Source: Algoriphagus vanfongensis DSM 17529
GTDB taxonomy: Bacteria; Bacteroidota; Bacteroidia; Cytophagales; Cyclobacteriaceae
NCBI RefSeq assembly: GCF_000429465.1
Contig: NZ_AUBX01000009.1
Span: forward strand, 248,001-312,000
DNA: 64,000 nt
Direction: 5' to 3'
The notes beneath the pieces were generated by a model, which was given only the letters and a program-made list of their open reading frames with translations, was not told the DNA's origin and did not search any database. A program made the position numbers and the translations under genes. Below are positions 9,212 through 16,062 of this stretch, piece by piece (the stretch's first letter is position 1; every line of letters begins with the position of its first letter).

Positions 9212-10072
9212 TCAAATCACCATTTTTTCGATCGGGATCACTAGAATCCCCTCTGCACCTGCTGCTCTTAGTTCTTCTATATTTTCCCAAAACTGATCCT
9301 CGCTCAATACGGAGTGCACTGATGACCAGCCTTCCTGGGCCAACGGAAGAATGGTAGGGCTTCGCATCCCTGGTATAAGACTGATGATTTTATCGATGGA
9401 GTCATTGGGGGCGTTGAGCAAAACGTATTTGTTACTTTTTCCCTTCTGAACTGCATTCATTCTGAAAAGCAGCTTTTCCACGATCTCTTTCTTCCAGTCC
9501 TCCAACTCCTTATTGGATATCAGAACTGCTTCGGATTTGAAGATCTCTTCTACTTCCTTAAGTCCATTCATCATCAGAGTAGATCCTGAGCTGACAATGT
9601 CACAGATTCCTTCTGCCAAACCTATGCTAGGAGCAATCTCTACAGAGCCGGAAATTTCATGTATCTCGGCATTGATGTTTTTCGATTTGAGATAATCGCC
9701 CAAAATCTTGGGATAAGAAGTCGCTATGTTTTTGCCTTCGAAATAGTCAATTCCAGGGTAGTTTTGACCTTTTGGAATGGCTAGAGAAAGACGGCATTTA
9801 GAAAAACCGAGCTTTTTGAGGACTTGTACATTCTTGTCTTTTTCGACCAGTTCATTTTCTCCGACGATTCCCAAATCAGCTACTCCATCGGCTACATATC
9901 CCGGAATATCATCATCGCGGAGAAATAAAAATTCAATGGGAAAGTTGGTGGAAGTGGACTTGAGTTTCCCCGTTCCATTGTAAAATTTAATGCCACATTC
10001 TTTGATGAGGCTAAGTGAGTCATCGGATAGTCTGCCGCTTTTCTGCACGGCGATACGGATTATTTTTTCCAT
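9212..10072 (-). CDS. hisG: ATP phosphoribosyltransferase, long form
   Basis: HisG performs the first committed step of histidine synthesis (ATP plus PRPP). At 286 residues this is the long form: a catalytic two-lobe domain (about 1-210) with ADGVADLGIVGENEL and the PRPP loop DIVSSGSTLMMNGL, then the C-terminal ACT-like regulatory domain (about 211-286) that binds histidine. The long form acts without HisZ and is feedback-inhibited. It is the first structural gene of the operon and lies 104 bp downstream of the leader stop codon, so its transcription depends on read-through of the attenuator at 10118-10163. Confidence 0.97.
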   Translation of the reverse strand: MEKIIRIAVQKSGRLSDDSLSLIKECGIKFYNGTGKLKSTSTNFPIEFLFLRDDDIPGYVADGVADLGIVGENELVEKDKNVQVLKKLGFSKCRLSLAIPKGQNYPGIDYFEGKNIATSYPKILGDYLKSKNINAEIHEISGSVEIAPSIGLAEGICDIVSSGSTLMMNGLKEVEEIFKSEAVLISNKELEDWKKEIVEKLLFRMNAVQKGKSNKYVLLNAPNDSIDKIISLIPGMRSPTILPLAQEGWSSVHSVLSEDQFWENIEELRAAGAEGILVIPIEKMVI

Positions 10073-10117
10073 GATAGCAAGTTACGCTAAGAAATAAGAA
10101 AGGCTTAATGAAATGTT

Positions 10118-10151
10118 GGTGAAAGGCCGAATCCCTGTCATCGGCGTCACC
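10118..10151 (-). terminator. His attenuator: terminator hairpin with competing stems
   Basis: On the minus strand, outer arms GGTGA (10151-10147) and TCACC (10122-10118) enclose inner arms GCCGA (10145-10141) and TCGGC (10130-10126), followed by a U-rich stretch. Two competing pairings are visible. CATCCGG (10156-10150) can pair with CCGATG (10144-10139), which would break the terminator. The leader segment 10224-10203 can pair with 10163-10149, which would free the terminator. The order 1:2, 2:3, 3:4 is that of a classical attenuator. The U-run is weaker than in a standard terminator. Confidence 0.6.
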
Positions 10152-10176
10152 GGATGGGTGTGTAAAAATATTCCTC

Positions 10177-10260
10177 TCAAGAGGAATGATGGAAATGATG
10201 CAACACATGTCCGATTAGACCGGTTGTAGAAAAAATACTATGTAGGGCGTTGTTTTTCAT
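10177..10260 (-). CDS. hisL: Histidine operon leader peptide
   Basis: A 27-codon ORF lies between the his promoter and hisG. It begins ATG AAA AAC AAC, and six of its 27 residues are His: codons 7, 18, 21, 22, 24 and 25, ending ...GHVLHHFHHSS and TGA. His normally makes up about 2 % of residues, so this density just upstream of hisG is the mark of an attenuation leader. The clustered CAT codons (10200-10186) sit just downstream of segment 1 of the attenuator. The stop codon lies in a perfect 7-bp hairpin (10170-10187). No other function is expected for the peptide. Confidence 0.85.
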   Translation of the reverse strand: MKNNALHSIFSTTGLIGHVLHHFHHSS

Positions 10261-10269
10261 TTCTTGTGG

Positions 10270-10299
10270 CAAAGTTAACAAGTGAGATAAAACATCCAA
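10270..10299 (-). promoter_or_regulatory. Promoter of the his operon (Bacteroidota type)
   Basis: On the minus strand TTG (10299-10297) is followed after 19 nt by TAACTTTG (10277-10270), an exact match to the Bacteroidota -33/-7 consensus TTG-N19-TAnnTTTG. Only 9 nt separate the -7 element from the leader ATG, so the leader mRNA should have a 5' end only a few nucleotides long. Confidence 0.75.
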
Positions 10300-10398
10300 G
10301 TCTTGGCTTCTTTTTGCAATAATTTATTTGTTTTCTTGGTGTAAAGTTATGGGGCTATTTATGGGATCAGATTCTAATTTTTAAAATAAAGTTTCGGT

Positions 10399-10418
10399 GA
10401 ATTTCTATTACGAAATTC
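10399..10418. promoter_or_regulatory. Inverted repeat, possible operator
   Basis: GAATTTC (10399-10405) and GAAATTC (10412-10418) form perfect 7-bp arms with a 6-bp spacer. They lie 33 bp upstream of the start at 10451 and next to TATTTTG (10421-10427), a near -7 element. The binding protein is unknown. Confidence 0.35.
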
Positions 10419-10450
10419 TCTATTTTGAAATCCAATCAACAACAAACTAT

Positions 10451-10864
10451 ATGAAATCAAATGGAATGGCAGTTTTTGCCGGAACATTCGTCTCTTGGAT
10501 TTTATTTGCATTCATTGCCTTCGGTATGTGGGGATGTCCTACCTACAATGTCTGGCAACAAGAGATGAGTGGTCGTGCGGAATTTGCAAAAGCTGAACAA
10601 AATAGAAGAATCCTGATCGAGGAGGCAGCTGCAAATTTGGAGGCTGAAAAACTCAATGCTCAAGCTGAAATCGAAAGAGCCAAAGGTGCTGCTGAAGCCA
10701 TCAAGATTGAAAATGGATCAATTTCGGAGAAATACATCCAATACCTCTGGGTGAGGCAGCAAAAGAATCTGGGAGATAAGACCGTCATCTATATCCCTAC
10801 GGAAGCGAATCTGCCGATTTTGGAAGCGGGAAGAATTCCTAAAATACCTGACCCTGGCAACTAA
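10451..10864 (+). CDS. Small membrane protein resembling the C-terminal tail of band-7/SPFH proteins
   Basis: The start at ATG 10451 is preferred over 10397 because it directly precedes the membrane segment (residues about 8-28, AVFAGTFVSWILFAFIAFGMWG). The 137-residue product then has a long charged Ala/Glu/Lys helix (about 38-85, with AEIERAKGAAEAIKIENG). It ends in a segment (YIQYLWVRQQKNLGDKTVIY, then IPTEANLPI) that reads like the end of prohibitin/stomatin-type proteins. The SPFH domain itself is absent, so this is a membrane-anchored coiled coil rather than a true band-7 protein. It stands alone between the his leader and a strong bidirectional terminator. Confidence 0.75.
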   Translation: MKSNGMAVFAGTFVSWILFAFIAFGMWGCPTYNVWQQEMSGRAEFAKAEQNRRILIEEAAANLEAEKLNAQAEIERAKGAAEAIKIENGSISEKYIQYLWVRQQKNLGDKTVIYIPTEANLPILEAGRIPKIPDPGN

Positions 10865-10870
10865 AATCAA

Positions 10871-10904
10871 AAAAGGCTGTCAATGCTAAAATTGACAGCC
10901 TTTT
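10871..10904. terminator. Bidirectional terminator
   Basis: A perfect 14-bp stem AAAAGGCTGTCAAT / ATTGACAGCCTTTT with a 6-nt loop lies between two convergent genes (stop at 10864 on the plus strand, stop at 10922 on the minus strand). It has A/T tails on both sides and can serve both. Confidence 0.85.
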
Positions 10905-10921
10905 GTGTTTCTTAGGAGAAA

Positions 10922-11275
10922 TCAACCTCCCGATTTTTTCGCTTGATATCCGGCGCTTTGTAATACTTGAACGACCTTGTCTCTGTGATCTCCCTGAATC
11001 AGGATTTCTCCATCTTTCGCTGATCCGCCGACTCCGCATTTGGTTTTGAGCATCTTTCCAAGTTCTTTCAGGTCATCTTCTGATCCTACAAAACCCTCCA
11101 CCAAGGTAACTTGCTTTCCTCCTCGAGCTTTTTTGTCCAGCATCACTTTTAGTTTTTGCTGTGAAGGAGAAAGGGTGTCTTGAGCCTCGTCTCCATCATA
11201 GCTATAGTCAAAGTCATCACTGGTGGAGTAAACGACCCCATCTCTCTTTTTCCAATCGTTGTTTTTTCTTCCCAT
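10922..11275 (-). CDS. Translation initiation factor SUI1/eIF1-like protein (YciH type)
   Basis: The start is taken at ATG 11275 (MGRKNNDWKKRDGVVYST); an upstream in-frame start at 11311 would lie inside the preceding terminator. The 117-residue product has a variable acidic N-terminal half and a SUI1 domain (about 48-115) with GGKQVTLVEGFVGSEDDLKELGK, then LKTKCGVGGSAKDGEILIQGDH. Bacterial YciH proteins bind the ribosome and influence initiation fidelity; the exact role here is inferred from the fold. It is probably transcribed alone, because a terminator lies on each side. Confidence 0.9.
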   Translation of the reverse strand: MGRKNNDWKKRDGVVYSTSDDFDYSYDGDEAQDTLSPSQQKLKVMLDKKARGGKQVTLVEGFVGSEDDLKELGKMLKTKCGVGGSAKDGEILIQGDHRDKVVQVLQSAGYQAKKSGG

Positions 11276-11285
11276 GATTTGCAAT

Positions 11286-11309
11286 AAAAAAGCCTGCGTT
11301 GAAGCAGGC
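11286..11309 (-). terminator. Rho-independent terminator after the universal stress protein gene
   Basis: On the minus strand GCCTGC, a 6-nt loop, GCAGGC and TTTTTT follow 14 bp after the stop at 11323. It separates that gene from the SUI1-like gene. Confidence 0.85.
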
Positions 11310-11322
11310 AAGTTAAGGAGTT

Positions 11323-12174
11323 TTAATCCGCCCTAAAAGTCCAAACGAGCCTTTTGGCGTGATTGACCACATCTTCTGCAATGCTTCCTGTGATAAGATG
11401 AAGGAAGCCGGTGCGTCCATGCGTAGCCATGGCGATCAGGTCTGCATCGATATCCTCTGCAAATTCTATGATTCCCGCTTCTTCAGACGTAGAATTGTAG
11501 ATTTCAGCTTTTACGTTTTCGAATTCAAATTTTTTGACAAAATGCTTGATTCTAGCAATGGAGTCTCTGGTAGTCTCGAAGCTTCCAGGAGTATTGACAT
11601 TGACGAGATAAAGCTCTGCATCGAAAAGCTTTTGGAGTCTTTTGATGTTTTTGGCTGTTTCCTCAGAATCTTCTCTGAAATCGCTAGCGAAGACGATTTT
11701 ATCGATGTGAGAGGGATTGATTGCCGCTTTGACTGTCAATACCGGGCATTTGGAACTTCTAACGACTTTCTCGGTATTGGAGCCGATCAGCACTTCTTCG
11801 ATCCCAGTGGCTCCTTTGGAACCCATGATGACCAAGTCAGGATTTTCCTCATTGATGGACTCTGAGATGCCTTGGAACGCATTTCCAAGCTTGATTTTGG
11901 TTTGAAGTTTAAAGCTTTTTTCCTGGTATTTTGCTTCCAAGTCAGCCATTTGCTTTTTTCTTCGCTCTGTGAGCTCGATGAAGTAGATCTGGTTTTCGTA
12001 GTTGGGTAGATCTACTCCGCCACCCATTGTGCCGAGAGAGCTAAAGGATGGGGTTTCCATCACATGCAAAACCTCCACCTCAAGATTGTCCAGATTTTCG
12101 CCTAAGGCAAGGGTGAAGTCAAGCGCATGCTGTGCCTGATCAGAGAAATCAAAAGGAACTAATACTTTTGTCAT
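11323..12174 (-). CDS. Universal stress protein with two Usp domains
   Basis: The ATG at 12174 (MTKVLVPFDFSDQAQHALDF) is the family start; the open frame continues upstream to 12210 without support. The 283-residue product is a tandem UspA. The first domain carries the ATP-binding pattern MGSKGATGIEEVLIGSNTEKV and the second has MATHGRTGFLHLITGSIAEDV, so both nucleotide sites look intact. Such proteins bind ATP and are induced by starvation or stress; no specific pathway can be assigned here. It is transcribed alone and ends at the terminator 11286-11309. Confidence 0.92.
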   Translation of the reverse strand: MTKVLVPFDFSDQAQHALDFTLALGENLDNLEVEVLHVMETPSFSSLGTMGGGVDLPNYENQIYFIELTERRKKQMADLEAKYQEKSFKLQTKIKLGNAFQGISESINEENPDLVIMGSKGATGIEEVLIGSNTEKVVRSSKCPVLTVKAAINPSHIDKIVFASDFREDSEETAKNIKRLQKLFDAELYLVNVNTPGSFETTRDSIARIKHFVKKFEFENVKAEIYNSTSEEAGIIEFAEDIDADLIAMATHGRTGFLHLITGSIAEDVVNHAKRLVWTFRAD

Positions 12175-12248
12175 GGTAAAAATGTTTATTGCTATATGCC
12201 AAATTAGCATAAAAATCAGAGCAAAAAAGGACTTTCACCAGCTTTTCC

Positions 12249-13157
12249 TCAAAGTAGGAGACCTACTCCAAAAAGGATCACCCAAAGCAGGGTGCTCAGT
12301 GCCATTTTTTTGAGATAAGGGTCTGTTTCTTGGGAGCTTGTTGCCTGCTGGACGCCTTTGCCGACCTGGATCATCAAGACTGCCGGGATCAAAGCTAAGA
12401 GAGTAAAATAACTGTGGGTAAGCAGTGCAAATAAAATCAGGATTACATTTCCTCCTAAAATTAGAAACCAATTGTACTTGACAGCCTTTGCTCTGCCTAT
12501 GCGAACTGGAATTGATCTTTTACCTGCTTTTACGTCCGATTCGATATCTCGGATATTATTGATATTCAAAACGGCCGTGCTGAAAAGTCCCAACGCAACG
12601 GCAATAGCTAAAGCTAAGGGCTCAAAGCTCAAAGTATGCAAGAAATAGGTGCCCAAGACACCCAGAAGCCCGAAGAAAATAAAAACCGAAATGTCACCCA
12701 AGCCGGCATAGCCATAGGGATTTTTGCCAGAAGTATAGGAAATAGAAGCCCAAATAGCCGCCAATCCCAATGCTAAAAACAAACCAAATAGCATCCAGTC
12801 CTGAACTGCCACAAATAGCAACAACAAACCAGATAGTAGGGATAAGCCTCCAAAAAGGTACATGCCTTTTTTCATTTCCTGAAGCGTAATCAATCCCGAT
12901 TGGACAGCTCTCACTGGACCTTGTCTCTCCGAGGAATCTGCTCCGTGGACGGTATCGCCGTAGTCATTGGAGAGATTGGATAGTATCTGTAGAAAAATCG
13001 TGGTCAAAGAGGCGAGGAGGAGAATTTCCCATCTGAAATCACCCATCCAAGCGGCTAGGAAAGATCCTCCAAATATACTGGCCAAGGCCAAAGGCAAAGT
13101 ACGAAGCCTGACTGCGTGCAGCCAGGCTTCCTTTTTTGTTGCTATTACTTGTTTCAC
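12249..13157 (-). CDS. menA: 1,4-dihydroxy-2-naphthoate polyprenyltransferase
   Basis: MenA joins a polyprenyl chain to dihydroxynaphthoate to give demethylmenaquinone in the inner membrane. The 302-residue product is a UbiA-type integral membrane protein of about eight or nine helices. The two Asp-rich motifs are present: NLSNDYGDTVHGAD and NNIRDIESDVKAGKRS. The start is a GTG at 13157, 11 bp from the stop of the exported glutathione peroxidase gene, so the two are probably in one transcript with argS upstream. Other men genes are not in the window. Confidence 0.93.
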   Translation of the reverse strand: MKQVIATKKEAWLHAVRLRTLPLALASIFGGSFLAAWMGDFRWEILLLASLTTIFLQILSNLSNDYGDTVHGADSSERQGPVRAVQSGLITLQEMKKGMYLFGGLSLLSGLLLLFVAVQDWMLFGLFLALGLAAIWASISYTSGKNPYGYAGLGDISVFIFFGLLGVLGTYFLHTLSFEPLALAIAVALGLFSTAVLNINNIRDIESDVKAGKRSIPVRIGRAKAVKYNWFLILGGNVILILFALLTHSYFTLLALIPAVLMIQVGKGVQQATSSQETDPYLKKMALSTLLWVILFGVGLLL

Positions 13158-13168
13158 TAAAAGCTAAT

Positions 13169-13759
13169 TTATGCTCCTACCAACTCCAAAATCTCTTCAT
13201 CCAAAGGAGCGACAGAAGAAGGGAAGAACTTCATCAATTCTCCATTTTCATTGATGTAATACTTGCAAAAATTCCAAGTTGGTTCCTGGTTATTCCATCC
13301 GTTGAGTTTTTCATCGGAAAGCCATCTGTACAAAGGATGCTTGTCGAATCCTTTCACTGAGATTTTTTCGAAAACCGGGAAAGTCACCCCGTAATTTGCG
13401 GTGCAGAATTCTTTGATCTCCTCATTGGAACCCGGCTCCTGACCTCCAAAATTATTGGCAGGAAAAGCGAGAATTTCCAGTTTATCGCCATAGTTCGCAT
13501 ATAATTCCTGCAAGGCTTCGTACTGAGGGGTATAGCCGCATTTGGAGGCTACATTGACCAACAGAACTTTCTTGCCTTTGAATTGACTGAAATCTATTTC
13601 ATTTCCATCCAAATCCTTCATTTTGAAGTCATAAAAGCTGCTTTCCATTTTGTCTGAATTAAATGAGATCATACCTGCCTGCAAATGCTCGGGTCTTTCC
13701 AAAGTTTTGCCGCAGGCAAAAGTGATTAACAGAAGAAATAAACGGGTGAAATTTTTCAT
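13169..13759 (-). CDS. Exported glutathione peroxidase-family thiol peroxidase
   Basis: The 196-residue product begins MKNFTRLFLLLITFAC, a lipoprotein-like signal with Cys16, so it should be membrane-anchored in the periplasm or at the outer membrane. The peroxidase fold follows. It has the active-site Cys in NVASKCGYTPQYEAL, the Gln in LAFPANNFGGQEPGS and the Trp in PTWNFCKYYI, so the catalytic residues are complete. Bacterial members normally use thioredoxin rather than glutathione and reduce peroxides. It lies 2 bp from the argS stop, on the same strand, within an argS-gpx-menA string. Confidence 0.9.
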   Translation of the reverse strand: MKNFTRLFLLLITFACGKTLERPEHLQAGMISFNSDKMESSFYDFKMKDLDGNEIDFSQFKGKKVLLVNVASKCGYTPQYEALQELYANYGDKLEILAFPANNFGGQEPGSNEEIKEFCTANYGVTFPVFEKISVKGFDKHPLYRWLSDEKLNGWNNQEPTWNFCKYYINENGELMKFFPSSVAPLDEEILELVGA

Positions 13760-13761
13760 GA

Positions 13762-15552
13762 TTACATTCGTTCTGGCACTGCGATACCCAGCAAACTCAT
13801 TCCTTTCCGGATTGTTTTGGCGGTCAATGCCGAAAGTGCCACACGGAAGGCTAGAATAGCAGGATCATTTTCATTGAAGATAGGCAAATCTGCATAGAAA
13901 CGATTGTATTCCTTGGCCAAATCGAAGAGATACTGTGCCAAAATAGAAGGAGAATAGTCGTCGCCGGCTTGTTTGATTTTCTTTTCAAAATCATTGAGTA
14001 AGAAAATCAACGCGGACTCTGATTCTTCTACTTTCTCGATTCCTTTGCCATCAAAATTTGAATAATCCACGCCCAGTTGATCGGCTTTTCTCAAAATAGA
14101 AGCAATCCTAGCATGAGAATATTGGATAAATGGACCTGTATTTCCCTGGAATTCGATGGATTCCTGAGGATTGAAAAGCATTCTCTTTTTAGGATCTACT
14201 TTCAATAGGAAGTATTTCAAGGCACCCAAGCCCAACATCTCATACAACTCTGTGGCTTGCTCAGGTGTGAATCCTTCGATCTTGCCCAATTCTTTGGTGT
14301 GGGCAGCTGCGGTGTCCACCATTTCTTGCATCAAGTCATCTGCATCGACAACGGTTCCCTCACGAGATTTCATTTTACCAGTAGGCAAATCAACCATTCC
14401 GTAGGATAGGTGGTACAAACCCGGTCCATAAGGACGACCTAGTTTTTGCATGATCTTAAACAAGACGTCGAAGTGATAATCTTGCTCATTTCCAACTACA
14501 TATACGGATTTGTCGATTTTGAAATCATCGTATTTCAAATCGGCAGTTCCCATGTCCTGCGTGATATACACAGAGGTCCCATCCCCACGAAGTACCAATT
14601 TTTCATCCAAACCCTCGGCTGTGAGATCTACCCACACAGAGCCGTTTTCTTTTTTGAAGAAAACCTCCTTTTTCAGACCTTCTTCTACGATGTCTTTTCC
14701 TAATAAGTAGGTATTTGATTCATAATAGGTTTTGTCAAAGTCAACTCCCATACGCTTGTAACTCGCATCGAAACCTTCGTAAACCCATCCGTTCATCTGC
14801 TTCCAAAGAGTCACAACGGCTTCATCATTAGCCTCCCATTTTCGGAGCATTTCCTGTGCTTCCAGTAGGATAGGGGCGTTTTTCTTGGCTTCTTCCTCAG
14901 TTTGGCCCTCAGCCATCAATTCCTTGATTTGCTTTTTGTATTCTTGATCAAAAAGCACATAATATTTCCCCGCCAAATGATCTCCTTTCAAACCAGAAGT
15001 TTCAGGAGTTTCACCGTTGGCAAAGTGCTGATAAGCCACCATGGATTTACAAATGTGAATTCCACGATCATTGACCAAGTTGGCTTTGGTGACAGTGTAG
15101 CCATTAGCCTTCAAGATTTCTGCTACCGAATAGCCCAAGAAGTTGTTTCTAAGGTGACCAAGGTGCAAAGGTTTATTGGTATTTGGAGAAGAATATTCCA
15201 CCATGACCTTTTGACCATTTGCAGGCAGCTGTCCCAAATTTGGGTTTGCATAAATCTTCGAAAAGACATCCAGCCAGGAGTTTTCATTCAACACAAGATT
15301 CAAAAATCCTTTGACCACATTGAAGTCAGCCACTTCTGAGACTGAGTCTTTGAGGTATTCGCCGATTTGATTGGCAGTGGCTTCAGGAGTGGTTCTGGAA
15401 ACTTTCAGAAAAGGAAAAACTACAAAAGTGTAGGTTCCTTCAAATTCCTTTCTAGTGGGGGCAAGACTGATTTGATCTAAGGAAAGATCGTGATTATAGA
15501 TATTCTGAAAGGCCAGTTGGATGCCTTGGATGATGTTTTCTTGGATATTCAT
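13762..15552 (-). CDS. argS: Arginyl-tRNA synthetase
   Basis: ArgRS charges tRNA-Arg. The 596-residue product is of normal length. It has an N-terminal additional domain (about 1-110), the class I HIGH motif as KPLHLGHLRNNFLG (near residue 132), the KMSK-equivalent as LPTGKMKSREGTVVDADD, and a C-terminal anticodon-binding domain ending ALSALTAKTIRKGMSLLGI. The ATG is at 15552. Its upstream region is taken up by the GxxExxY unit (15567-16056), so either the promoter lies in that unit or argS is read from the arginase side. Confidence 0.97.
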   Translation of the reverse strand: MNIQENIIQGIQLAFQNIYNHDLSLDQISLAPTRKEFEGTYTFVVFPFLKVSRTTPEATANQIGEYLKDSVSEVADFNVVKGFLNLVLNENSWLDVFSKIYANPNLGQLPANGQKVMVEYSSPNTNKPLHLGHLRNNFLGYSVAEILKANGYTVTKANLVNDRGIHICKSMVAYQHFANGETPETSGLKGDHLAGKYYVLFDQEYKKQIKELMAEGQTEEEAKKNAPILLEAQEMLRKWEANDEAVVTLWKQMNGWVYEGFDASYKRMGVDFDKTYYESNTYLLGKDIVEEGLKKEVFFKKENGSVWVDLTAEGLDEKLVLRGDGTSVYITQDMGTADLKYDDFKIDKSVYVVGNEQDYHFDVLFKIMQKLGRPYGPGLYHLSYGMVDLPTGKMKSREGTVVDADDLMQEMVDTAAAHTKELGKIEGFTPEQATELYEMLGLGALKYFLLKVDPKKRMLFNPQESIEFQGNTGPFIQYSHARIASILRKADQLGVDYSNFDGKGIEKVEESESALIFLLNDFEKKIKQAGDDYSPSILAQYLFDLAKEYNRFYADLPIFNENDPAILAFRVALSALTAKTIRKGMSLLGIAVPERM

Positions 15553-15566
15553 TGTTTGTGTTTATA

Positions 15567-15599
15567 GCCACAAAGGGCACAAAGGAAGACGCAAAGAGC
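15567..15599 (+). repeat. Left inverted repeat of the GxxExxY unit (CACAAAG-type)
   Basis: Three short units, GCCACAAAGG, GCACAAAGGA and CGCAAAGAGC, run in a row. The same kind of array appears reversed at 16023-16056 on the other side of the GxxExxY gene. Confidence 0.65.
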
Positions 15600-15606
15600 A
15601 AGAAAT

Positions 15607-16014
15607 TTAACTTTCACGAAAATGTTTATTGATCACTCTTTGAATCCCAAATTTAAGACGAGTTACATTAAAGTTTAAAATTAAGCCCAATCTAAAATTC
15701 CCCAAAGATAAATAGTTGATTGTTTGAGCGAGATGAACATCAGTGATTTTTTCTACAGATTTCAATTCCAAAACCAATTTATTTTCGACAAGAATGTCAA
15801 TTTTGTAAGCTACTTCAACCTTGATTCCATCAATAAAAAGAGGCATAACTTTTTCTACTTCAATGTCGAACCCTTCTTTTATTAATTTTAATGAAAAGGC
15901 CTTTTTGTAGGCATTTTCTAATAGACATGGGCCCAATTGAGAGTGAAGATCAAGGGCAATCCCGATCACTCGGTTCGTGAGTTCATCGTCCGTAAGTGAA
16001 GAAAACTTTCCCAT
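15607..16014 (-). CDS. GxxExxY family protein
   Basis: The 135-residue product carries LGPCLLENAYKKAF, which fits the G-x-x-x-x-E-x-x-Y form of the family name motif. It also has YKIDILVENKLVLELKSVE, a PD-(D/E)xK-like core, then HLAQTINYLSLGNFRLGLILNF. The family's biochemical role is not established; the core suggests a nuclease-like fold. The gene sits in the argS upstream region between two inverted arrays of CACAAAG/CGCAAAG units, and family members are often isolated genes dropped between core genes. The start at ATG 16014 is well supported by the conserved segment LTNRVIGIALDLHSQLG shortly after. Confidence 0.88.
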   Translation of the reverse strand: MGKFSSLTDDELTNRVIGIALDLHSQLGPCLLENAYKKAFSLKLIKEGFDIEVEKVMPLFIDGIKVEVAYKIDILVENKLVLELKSVEKITDVHLAQTINYLSLGNFRLGLILNFNVTRLKFGIQRVINKHFRES

Positions 16015-16022
16015 AATACTTC

Positions 16023-16056
16023 GGTCCTTTGCGTGACTCTTTGCGTACTTTGTGGC
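16023..16056 (-). repeat. Right inverted repeat of the GxxExxY unit (CACAAAG-type)
   Basis: Read on the minus strand it gives GCCACAAAGT, ACGCAAAGAG and CACGCAAAGG, matching the left array in unit type and in order from the outside in. With 15567-15599 it encloses the GxxExxY gene. Confidence 0.65.
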
Positions 16057-16062
16057 CTAAAA

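Noticed and set aside
10020..10208. 62-codon minus-strand ORF overlapping hisG start and the his leader
   Set aside because: It runs through the attenuator stems in another frame and overlaps hisG. The His-rich 27-codon ORF in the neighbouring frame explains this region better.
10118..10212. Possible metabolite riboswitch (SAM, cobalamin or TPP) upstream of hisG
   Set aside because: No conserved core of those classes is visible; the stems fit a His-codon attenuator.
13650..15339. Plus-strand ORFs within argS and the peroxidase gene
   Set aside because: Antisense shadows of genes with complete catalytic motifs.
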